The position numbers were made by a program, and so were the translations under genes. The notes under the pieces were generated by a model. That model was not told the DNA's origin. It searched no databases and saw only the letters and a list, made by a program, of their open reading frames with translations. A DNA stretch of 64,000 nt from Isoetes taiwanensis (Eukaryota; Streptophyta; Lycopodiopsida; Isoetales; Isoetaceae). Below, one piece after another: positions 55,669 to 64,000 of the stretch. The stretch covers positions 3,451,454 through 3,515,453 of the forward strand of contig JAJEKV010000033.1 in assembly GCA_021234155.1 (NCBI GenBank), given 5' to 3'. The stretch's first letter is position 1. Every line of letters begins with the position of its first letter.

Positions 55669-57130
55669 TTAGATTTTGATGTCGAACTTCAGCTGAGCAC
55701 CAATCAATGCCACCTTTGTTATCCATGAGCATTCTTCTTTGGGCCGAGTGCGCTGCCCAATGCCGGCAAGAAAGTCCTTGAAACTAATGATCTCCACGAG
55801 GCCGAGATGCCGCAACATACCCGCGGTGGATGAAAGAGATACATGCCCTTGTTTCTTGCTGATCCAAGCAATGGCAGCATTGGCAAGCAGAAAACAAATG
55901 CCGGATGTGGACCTGGAGTTGTCTATCACATCGCTAAGTGAGGAATCACTATATGTCAGCAATGAGAAAGCATCACTATTGCTGTGATATGTAAGGCCAT
56001 AATCAGCAGTACCCTTTAAGTAGCAGAGAATGTGCTTGGCTTCCCAATGCTTATGACCTGGATCTCCTGAAATTTGGTTGAGGGCTATAACAGCAAATGC
56101 AATATCGGGTCTGGTGCAAAACATGCAATACATGAGGCTGCCAATCAATTGCCGAAATGGAACTTTTGCCATAGAAAGACGTTCAGCATCAGACTATGGA
56201 CAATCTTTCTTAGTGAGAAGAGTACCTGGAGTCATAGGAACTTTAGATGGATTGCAATCAGCCATGCCAAAGCGCTCAAGCATTTCTTCAATGTACTTCT
56301 TTTGAGAGATATGAAGAATCCCATTTTTCCGGTCTCTTGCAATTTGTAAACCCAAACAATAGCGAGCTTCACCCTAAGTCTACAATTGGAAACTTAGCAG
56401 CAAGCTTTGTCTTGAATTCATCAATGTGCTCATTATTATTGCCTATGAGCAAGGAATCATCCACATACAAAGCAATGATGAGTAAGAACTTGCCTTGGAC
56501 GACTGACGGATGTAGACATTAGAATCAGCCTCAATAGGCTGGAATCCTTGGTCTTTGAAGAAAGAATCTATGGTCTTGTACCAAGCACGTGATGCTTGCT
56601 TTAACCCATAAAGTGCCTTCGTCAATTTGCATACTAAATGCTCAGCACCAGCTTTGACATAACCCTGAGGTTACTTCATATATATTTCTTCATCAAGTTT
56701 GCCATTAAGAAAGGCTGTTTTGACATCTGCTTGATGAACCTCAAGATTATAATGAGCAGTAAATGCAAGAAGAATGCGAATGCTCATCATCTTGACCACT
56801 GGAGAAAATGTTTCCAAGTAATCAATGCCATATTGTCGGGTTGAAACCCCGGCAACCAAAGCGTGCTTTTGTAGTGCTGATGGTGCCATCGAGGATGGAA
56901 CTTGCATTTGTAGACCCATTTGTTACCAACAACCTTCCGATCACGAGGAAGAGGAATCAAATCCCAAGTGCCATTTTGAACAATAGAATCCATTTTGTGG
57001 TCCATTGCCTGCTGCCAATGAGGTGCAGCAGCACATGAAATAGCTTCCACGATAGGGTGGTGGGTTCGCGATAATAGCGGCACCACAAAAACTCCATAAT
57101 GCGGGGCATAATTTCAGCATAGAAAGCAAA
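55669..57130 (-). pseudogene. Copia reverse transcriptase and RNase H
   Basis: From right to left on the minus strand: WQQAMDHKMDSIVQNGTWDL and VVGNKWVYKCKF, YLETFSPVVKMMSIRILLAF with VHQADVKTAFLNG, LTKALYGLKQASRAWY, the catalytic ALYVDDSLLIG box (about 56475-56443), then RNase H-side PFRQLIGSLMYCMFCTRPDI and TYSDSSLSDVIDNSRSTSG. The order and wording are classic copia. Four or more frameshifts separate the blocks, with a stop after FPIVDLG, so it is inactive. Confidence 0.85.
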
Positions 57131-57290
57131 ACCTTTGAGGAGGAAAAGCGTTTTTTTTTGCCTCGACCAGTTCTCCTTCAACTCCTCCTTGATCGATGAT
57201 CAAAATCACCCTCTGGATCGGATGGGTCAAGATCTCCTCCCGGATGGGAGGTGTCAAGATCTGGCACCGTGCCGGAAAGCGAGGGTCTTT

Positions 57291-57721
57291 AAGCCTAATG
57301 GGGAAGCCACCACCATGGCACGGGGAGCATGGGCGCTCTTGCGAGCGACCATACACTTGGGTCTTGAACGATCCCGGGCGGCAGCGCCTGGACGCCCGTG
57401 TCTTTGCGGGGCTCGAGCACGCCCTCGCTACTTTCGAGCACGGAGCTCGAGGGTTGCGGGCGACCATCCATAGAGGCGGGGGGTCTCCCCTACCGAGGTT
57501 CATAGTCACCGCAGCAGCGGTGCGCCGGAGATGGCCAAGCGAAGCGGCCCCGGGCAAGAGCCGCGGTGCTCCGACTTCACCGTGGGCGAGGGCCCGCGGC
57601 CGGGCCGCTACCCGCAACCCCCCAAGCCGCACCACGACGCGGCGGAGCGGGACCGCGACCGCCCCTCGCATTCGCCACCCCACGCCATCCCAACCACCAC
57701 CACCACCACCCACCACCAAGC
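57291..57721. other. GC-rich block between the copia halves
   Basis: About 430 bp, markedly richer in G+C and CpG than its surroundings, with open frames on both strands (57196-57822 plus, 57114-57809 minus) that follow from composition. A CACCAC run lies at 57696-57717. No domain is recognised. If the copia halves arose by inversion, this is flanking DNA moved with the 5' LTR. Confidence 0.45.
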
Positions 57722-58036
57722 CGCCGAGATATATGATATCGAGATCACCATCTTGCCGGGCTAGGCGTGATGTATACAGACTACAAACACTTATAGCACT
57801 CAAAGACATAAGTGCCGAGTAAGCACCTTATCGAGGAGTCTAGCAACGGCCCACCACTTGTCGGCAATTAGCCACGGCATAATTAGGAGTGGTTGGGCGC
57901 AATTAATATGTTCGCCCTTTGTATATCTTGTATTCTCACATACATTACAATTCTAATTTGCCTTTTGTTTTGGGAGCTTGGCTCTCGGATATTGGCGTGC
58001 ATCCCCTTCTCTCCCTTTCTTGGTGCAACCTTGACA
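57722..58036 (+). repeat. Copia 5' LTR, plus orientation (315 bp)
   Basis: It ends ACCTTGACA immediately before the primer-binding site. Its start is CGCCGAGATATAT where the other copy has TGTCGAGATATAT, so the two T of the expected TGTC start are C here, or the first four bases were lost. Confidence 0.85.
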
Positions 58037-58048
58037 TGGTATCAGAGC
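58037..58048 (+). promoter_or_regulatory. Primer-binding site for initiator tRNA-Met
   Basis: tggtatcagagc directly follows the LTR. This is the standard plant copia site complementary to the 3' end of initiator methionine tRNA, from which minus-strand synthesis starts. Confidence 0.95.
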
Positions 58049-58086
58049 ACTAGGTGTGCTGAGATTGATACAAGATCAACACAACA

Positions 58087-58810
58087 ATGGAGAAGGATGC
58101 AAGCTACAACCAGATTACCTTCCCTGGCGGTCGTGTGATTCAAATCTTTGATGGCACAAGTTTTCAGCAATGGAAGAGAAGAATGACTCTCATTCTTAAG
58201 GCTGAAGGAGTTTGGGGAATTGTTAGTGGCCAAGAACCAGCACCCGGGCTTGCATCAGATGGCAAGAATAAATCTGTTCTTGATGCTTGGCAACGCCGGA
58301 TGACAAGGCTATGGCTACGCATTGGGCTTTCTCATTGCTGAATCTCTTCTTGATGAGGTTCAGAAGGAGAACATCGATGATTTAAGGAATGCTCTCATCC
58401 AAGAGCATGGGCATTTGTATGCTGAAGTGGTGAATATGCGCTGGGAAGAGACCGAGAGTCTTGACAAATTCGCAGACTGCATGAAGAACACCTTTCGGCA
58501 GATTGAAGCCTCTGGAGAAGAGAATTAGATCTCTCCTTCATTGCAATTGTTCTTCTTTCTTAGATCCTTACCCAATTCTTTCCATGCTTTGCGCAGCAAT
58601 CTCATGCAAATTGCCGACATGGATCTCAATCGTGCAATCACTTCCGTCAAGGAGGAGATCATGATGAGGAAGGATGCTAGGATTATCAAAGACGAGCACA
58701 ATGCTTTCTTTGCAGGTCATTCTGAGCCTAAATCCTATGCAAAAGGGAATGAAAAGGCTAAGAAAAAGAAGAATAACTTGATAATGCTTAAATTCCCGCG
58801 GCAAGGGTAA
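58087..58810 (+). pseudogene. Copia gag
   Basis: ATG 58087 opens MEKDASYNQITFPGG and FDGTSFQQWKRRMTLILKAE, the N-terminal gag domain. A frameshift near 58300 leads to VQKENIDDLRNALIQE, WEETESLDKFADCMK and a TAG stop at 58526-58528. It resumes with LRSLPNSFHALRSNLMQI and a basic tail. The CCHC knuckle expected near 58800 is lost. Confidence 0.8.
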
Positions 58811-58920
58811 AGTGGGATAGCAAAGGCACAACATCCAAGCGGCCAGCTGTAATGTAGGAAGAAGATGAAGGATCTTGAGAACAAACCCGAAAGCTTTGGA
58901 GACAAACAAAGCTTCAACCA

Positions 58921-59277
58921 ATGTGGCCCAAATTGTTGAAGAAGTGTTTAGCCAATGTGGTTCCCCGCAACCCGGATTATGTCTATCTTTGTAAACAAGT
59001 AGCAGCCCCCTCTATCAAATTCATCATGGATTCGTGCTCACGTCTTCATATTAGTTGGCACAAAGATTGGTTTGAAAATTTCAGACCTACCTCTTCCAAT
59101 CACATTGTTCAAATCGGTGACAATAGTGAGCATCAAATCGAAGGAATGGGTGACATTCTGGTACCCACAAGTCTTGGTAATTTCACTCTAAAAGGGGTAA
59201 TGTATGCCCTACTTTGCGAAAGATCCGGGATTTTTGTTTGCACGCCTTCTCGATATGGGCACAATAGTTATCTTTGA
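58921..59277 (+). pseudogene. Copia aspartic protease
   Basis: IKFIMDSCSRLHISWHKDWF carries the active-site region; copia proteases normally have MDSGC-S-H, so the Gly is displaced or lost here. VQIGDNSEHQIEGMGDI and GNFTLKGVMYA complete the domain. The frame then drifts into the pre-integrase region. Confidence 0.75.
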
Positions 59278-60330
59278 TAGTGATGACCGCATTGTTCATA
59301 AAGAAAGTTATAGGAAAGAGCCTTGTATTCGTGCTATTCGTCTGCAATCTCTACCATTTGGGCTAAGAATATGTGAAGTTGTTCTTGTAGCTGCTGGTAA
59401 TGGTACTTGTGATTTGTGGCATAAGAGGCTTGACACATCGGTCTTAAAGCAATCAATCACCGCCCCAACTTGTAGATTCAGTTTGATCCGTATCAGCACC
59501 CTACTCTTGCAAGTTGTGAGGCTTGTGCAAAACAAAGACCTGCAGAATCCTTTACCTCATTGGCTCGTGCCACTGCTCTTCTTGAACTAGTACACACGGA
59601 TCTTTGTGGTCAACTCCCATGTTCCTTCTCTGGGGCGCTTATTATTTTCGACATTCATTGATGATTTGAGCAGAAAACATGGGTCTATTTTCGAAAATCT
59701 GATGCATTTGCCCATTTTCAAGAATGGAAAGCGCTTGTTGAGAATCAAGTAGCCCATCGCATTAAGAAACTTCGACCGATAATGGTGGAGAATTTACAGG
59801 TCAAGCATTCAATCATTTTTGTGCCGATTCCTTGTATTGGCCAACTTACCGGAGCCTCATACTCCCACAACATAATGGCGCTTGCTGAACGGAAGAATCG
59901 CAAAGATTGTTGACATGGCACGTTGCTTTGCTCTGGCTTCAATCCTCAAAGACCCATTCGAACTTTGGGCTGAAGCGAAGGTACTTTCGGTTTACCTTCT
60001 CAATAGATTGCCCAATCGTTGCTCGTGGAAAAATCGTGCCCCCAACAAGCTTTCACGGGCATAAAGCCAAATTTGTTCCTTAGCGTGTCTTTGATGTCTT
60101 GCCTTTATGCTTATTCCCAAAGCTAATCGCAGTTGTTCTTGAGCATACCGGCAAAGAAAATGATCTTTGTGGGTTTCTCGACCCAAAGGCAAGCATGGTT
60201 ATAGGCTGATTGATGGAATAAGAAGAAGCTTTGTGTTAGTCGCGGTGTTATTTTTCATGAAGATATTTCGGCATTTCAAAGAAGGTTCAAAAACTCCTAA
60301 TGTAGGAATTTTTGATATTCGCGATGGTTA
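59278..60330 (+). pseudogene. Copia integrase
   Basis: CDLWHKRLD (about 59408-59434) is the GAG-pre-integrase motif. LELVHTDLCGQLP near 59585 is the first integrase block, then VYFRKSDAFAHFQEWKALVE, KLRPIMVEN (expected LRTDNGGE), IVDMARCFALASILKDPFEL and AYSQS-like C-terminal pieces. Several indels break it. The region should lead to RT but ends near 60330. Confidence 0.8.
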
Positions 60331-61438
60331 GCGAGATGACGCCATAGGCTTCAAAAAACCATCGGACTCAATTTCGATATTCCAAAGACTCTGCGTTCAA
60401 AGACTGCCCAGCCCACATTCCTGCAAGATTCCATCGGCCGGGACTATCAACCATCGCCTCGTGCATTGCCCCTCTCCCTCCTCTCGTGGTCAGCGATGTC
60501 CGCAGTGATGAACCACGAAGTGAGGCGGCCCGCATGTCGGTGAGCTCTGCCTGGCACATTTGCCGTTCGAGAGTGTGCGGGCCAAGGCCATCTTCTCGTG
60601 ATGTATCGCGGGTCTCCGGCCCGTGATGCGGTTCTTTCGACCTGATTGCCGCCACGAGCACATGGGGTGCGAGGACTCCATATCCACTTTGCCATACCCG
60701 GCCGGGCCGTAGCCTCAATGCGAGGCCTTTGTTAGCCTCCGCGCCCGCTTTGGCGTGGCTCAATTCTGCCCGAGGCAGGAGTTCTGTGTGTGCGAGCAAT
60801 CAATCCCCTTCGGGTGTGGCCCGAGGGGCGCACCCTTAGCAGAGCCTCCTTCTTCTTCATGGAGGATGACTCTCCCATCTATGATGATGGCTGTCCGGGA
60901 CGTTGGCGGCCCCAGCCTTGTTTTTCTAGGCTAGCCCATCTTACGTGGCCATGGCGGGGGTGCGACGCCAAGCAAGGTTTAGGCTATGGCGTGGGCGGTC
61001 GTCCGGGTAGGCTAGGGGTGCTATAACAAAGCTAGGAAAAGGTGGCCGCGGGCTAGGCAAGGCCAAGAGGCAGTTGTTGGGGCTATGGCGATGTCGAGGC
61101 AAATGTTGGAGCCTAGCTCAACATTATTGTGTAGCGCTTGACTTCCAAAGTTTGAGGGGTCTCGGAAAAGTGTCTTTGAGAATCCAATTTGGGGACTCAA
61201 ATCATGTCGAAAGCACCTTTGGGGGTTTGGGGTTTTGGGGTTTCAAAGTTTGAGGGGTCTCTCGCTGCAAAAAGGTTTCAGTAATCCAATTTGGGGAGTT
61301 GGATGATCGTGGAGGAACTTGGTTATATTTTAAAACCTTCAGAAGTATTAAAAAACAAATCGTAGAAAAATCTATTGTTATATATGATAATTACAATGCA
61401 TGCATGAAATCTTTAAGTAGTTGTCAACGTGATTTAAA
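60331..61438. other. GC-rich region, no gene recognised
   Basis: Minus frame 60368-60799 and plus frame 60790-61026 reflect composition. Words such as ctatggcg near 60980 and 61083 echo the catggcg-rich part at 46130-46620. If the copia inversion idea is right, the junction with the other flank lies near 60330. Confidence 0.35.
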
Positions 61439-61505
61439 GGAAGGAAGGAAGGAAGGAAGTATTTTAACGTCCAATGAGGCCAACCGGCCTATGAGACGGT
61501 TTTAC
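61439..61505 (-). repeat. GGAA repeat at a retroelement end, copy 2
   Basis: Five ggaa units (61439-61459) then a block alike to that after 50300. On the minus strand it is a 3' end followed by a TTCC tail, so a LINE-like element should extend rightward from here. Confidence 0.55.
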
Positions 61506-62600
61506 AATATAGCTGAAAGTTTCCAAACACAAAAGAAACCACGAAACCCCTGCATTATAATGTGTCTCTACCAGGATGAAAAAAACCTCCCATGTGGGAG
61601 GAAAACCCTTTGTAGTAGGTGTAGAGAGTATCCCATTCTAGGGCTCAAATTCCTCAGGTGGAGGGACTCCATGGTGGAGATTTGCGGTAATGTAGGGACG
61701 CAAGATGTGCCACCATTGCGGCTTGGCTAGCTGATGAATATCTCGGGCATCCGGATCGGCATGATTTGCTTGATGTGTGCATATGTTTGGGCATTCTGGA
61801 GCATGGTGTTCATCTTCTACTATCCGTGATGTGACAAGATCGCATAATCTCTCATGCCGGGGATTCCCGCCCCTCCATCCCAGTACTTGTTATTTGTCGC
61901 CGATCGGTGATGGTGGGACCACGTCGCTATTATTGCAGCTAATAGCTCCGTTTCTTGGAGAAGTGTGCCTTCAAATGCCGTGGGGGCCGTGTTCAAGTGG
62001 CGGATTGACACGTGCGGTGTGGTAGTGCTCGTTTTGGCTTTGCAAGAGTGGGCGATCCCGAGAGTAAAAACAAAAGGGCCATTCAAATCGGCCTCCGCTC
62101 GCATGAGCATTCGATTATATCCATAATGTGTTGATAGTCTATGGACCATCTTAAGTAACCATCCTACAATGCTCCCGCCACTCTTTTCGGGCGTTGTGGC
62201 CCTTTGTGCCAATAATGAGCACGGGAGGAAGACATCAAGGCAACCATTCGGTCAACCTTATGGAAATACGCTAGGGTGTCTGCGATAGCGTAATGTGCAT
62301 AGGCCAAAAGCCGCCCTCATACAAAGAAAATGGATAAGGCACCGCGTCCTTGGCGCTGGGGTCGTATGTCGAAAGCCTCGTACCCTCTCTAGCTTATCCC
62401 AAGTATCCCTTGCTAACGGCGCCTTTAACCTCTACCCCATACAAAAAATACCGGGTTCCACGAAAGTGCTCGGAATAGGTGTGCTTTCGCGTGCCCAATC
62501 AGCAGATCTATTCTCCCGTAGTAGCTATTCTCGCATATTGCATCTGAGGTCTTTCCATCCGTCTCGACCCTTCTTTCTACACAAATCCTCCCCATAGCAT
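61506..62600 (-). other. Probable LINE-derived segment, domains not recognised
   Basis: The minus frame 61820-62212 and flanking pieces (LAYFHKVDRMVALMSSSRAH near 62250) look coding-derived but match nothing I can name. The association with a LINE rests on the TTCC-tailed end beside it. Confidence 0.35.
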
Positions 62601-64000
62601 GTTAGCAGAGAAATCGATTCCTGTGTACAAAAGGTCCCCACAACTTCCATCCTTTTGAGAAGTCTAGGATATCATGCCGCTTGTGATTGTGATTGGCAAT
62701 GTTCTTGGTTTTTCACGTTGACTGTCATTCCCCGACATGCCATTGACTTTCCATGCGGATGAGCTCGAAAACAACAATTGGGAACCCAAGGCTCGGGATC
62801 ATTGTAAATAAGGGTCCAAGTATACACGGATTATTTTTGGGTAGGTGGACCCATTTCAGATGAAAGGATTATTCGAGGTGCAATGTTCATGTTGAGAAGA
62901 ATAGAAAAAAAATGGAAGAAGAATAGGACTATAATAGAATAGAATATAATATAAGAATATAATAGGACGAGTAATAGGCTCTTATCGCCCACAAAACCAA
63001 TAAAGTTTTTATGTTGTTTGGGGATTTGAAGCCTAGTCATTGTTCCCTCCAAGCCTCCATTCTAAATCCATTAGACGAGGAGCGTTGAAGAAAATGAAAG
63101 AATCACTTCAAAAAGAATAATTGTTTGTGGCAAACAAGCACCACCAAATGCACACCGAACAAACCATGGAAAATCAAACATCGCTAGATGTACAAGAAGC
63201 AGAGAGAATTGAAGAATGTTCAAGAACCCAGATCAAGAAGAGATAACGAATGAACTAAGAAGAAAAGCACACACATCAAAATAAATAGGAAAAATATATA
63301 GCTAATAAGAACGAAAGTCCAAGACACTATCTGCCTCGGATTATGGTTAGAATTTCACAAAAAGTGGAAATTCTTCCAAATTTTCAACAAACCGGAAGGG
63401 TTTCCATTTGAAGCACAGGAAGGGTTTTTAAGTTCACAAAAATCTAAAAAGATTTCTTTGGGGGGAGTGGCAGCTAGAAAATAAATTTAACCAAACGGTT
63501 TTGAAGCAAGCATTTTGTAGAAGGAAAACCGCATTCCTACCATTCCATTCTATTTCGGTTTGTTTAGCGGGATCCAAAGCATGTGATCGGAAGTGTTGAG
63601 GATCGAGAGCATGTGATCTGGAAGTATTACGAATATAAAGAAATGCTGTCAGCTTTGTAGTTGATTATTGATTAAGAAATGATATGAGGAAACTTCATTC
63701 GGAAGTGTTGAGGCTCGAGCATCTGCATCTTTTAATTAGCCTACTGCCGGATTAGATAATTTCGCGAATTTCTTCATTGCGACCATGCATATCTTTCAGT
63801 AACTTGGCCCACCAATTTCATCTTGCATAAGACAATTTGACGTTCAATCCATAGCTAGATATATTATGCAACTAGGGTTTGTTTCTTTGAGGATATATAA
63901 TGCAACTAGGGTTGGAAAAATACTTTGGGCCAAGATATTTGTTCATGGAATTAGTGGCATGATAGGCATCCTAGTATACATATTTTGAAGTTGTATTGCA
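62601..64000. other. AT-rich region, no gene recognised
   Basis: 62900-62970 is a low-complexity run of ataatag and agaat words. Short repeats include atgcaactagggtt near 63867 and 63900, and cggaagtgttgagg near 63588 and 63700. No coding or RNA gene is supported up to the window end. Confidence 0.45.

Larger units (their letters stand above)
55125..57290 (-). mobile_element. 3' half of a Ty1/copia element
   Basis: It contains RT, RNase H, a purine tract and the 3' LTR, all on the minus strand. The integrase, gag and 5' LTR that should lie further right on this strand instead appear on the plus strand at 57722-60330. PR-IN-RT-RH order defines copia. The break falls in the integrase-RT linker near 57130-57290. 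Confidence 0.8.
57722..60330 (+). mobile_element. 5' half of a Ty1/copia element
   Basis: Plus-strand order is LTR (57722-58036), tRNA-Met primer-binding site (58037-58048), gag (58087-58810), protease (58921-59277) and integrase (to about 60330), and then it stops. RT and RNase H are absent on this strand but present inverted at 55669-57130. LTR identity links the two halves. Confidence 0.85.

Noticed and set aside
57114-57822. Long overlapping frames on both strands (208 and 231 residues)
   Set aside because: High GC removes stop codons; no domain is present and the frames run into copia LTR and pol sequence.

Overview
The window reads as land-plant nuclear DNA. It holds three intact-looking intron-bearing plant genes set among Ty3/gypsy chromovirus, Ty1/copia and LINE remains. 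The retrotransposon make-up, a cysteine-rich DDE-type transposase family that I associate with fern genomes, and a lipid-transfer-protein-like gene with unusual cysteine spacing suggest a fern or another seed-free vascular plant. That placement is an inference; nothing here names a species.

Layout. 1-10175: a decayed Ty3/gypsy chromovirus (gag, protease, RT, RNase H, integrase, chromodomain, 3' LTR), with a 5'-truncated LINE inserted into its protease coding region and flanked by a near-perfect 8-bp target-site duplication. 10176-16484: a second, better preserved chromovirus of a related family, 5'-truncated at a palindromic fold-back junction and ending in its own LTR. 16485-22219: mostly non-coding, with an antisense gypsy gag remnant (18085-19121), a TACA microsatellite and small repeats. 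22220-24299: a complete six-exon organellar peptide deformylase (PDF1B type). 24300-31860: intergenic DNA around a multi-exon transposase pseudogene. 31861-34130: a 1.1-kb unit in two tandem copies. 34290-36159, minus strand: an 11-exon SPO11-2 (meiotic topoisomerase-like) gene, full length but with histidine where the catalytic tyrosine should be, and with four GC-AG introns. 36607-36909: a small secreted eight-cysteine protein. 37300-43680: SINE-like and LINE fragments, an 890-bp unit repeated three times, a 182-bp unit duplicated, and one orphan exon resembling the NDR/NDL family. 44694-48571: a putative 3.9-kb terminal-inverted-repeat element filled with purine-rich, minisatellite and hairpin-bearing repeats. 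48572-64000: a long antisense LINE (endonuclease plus RT), a copia element whose two halves point away from each other, and degenerate DNA.

Only PDF1B, SPO11-2 and the eight-cysteine protein look like host genes with intact reading frames. PDF1B would remove N-formyl groups in organelles. SPO11-2 belongs to the meiotic double-strand-break machinery. The small protein is secreted. They have no evident functional link and appear as islands in transposon-derived DNA. The strongest observations are the tyrosine-to-histidine change together with the GC-AG introns in SPO11-2, the TIR element with its hairpin repeats, the inversion-split copia element, and the fold-back junction at 10345-10405.
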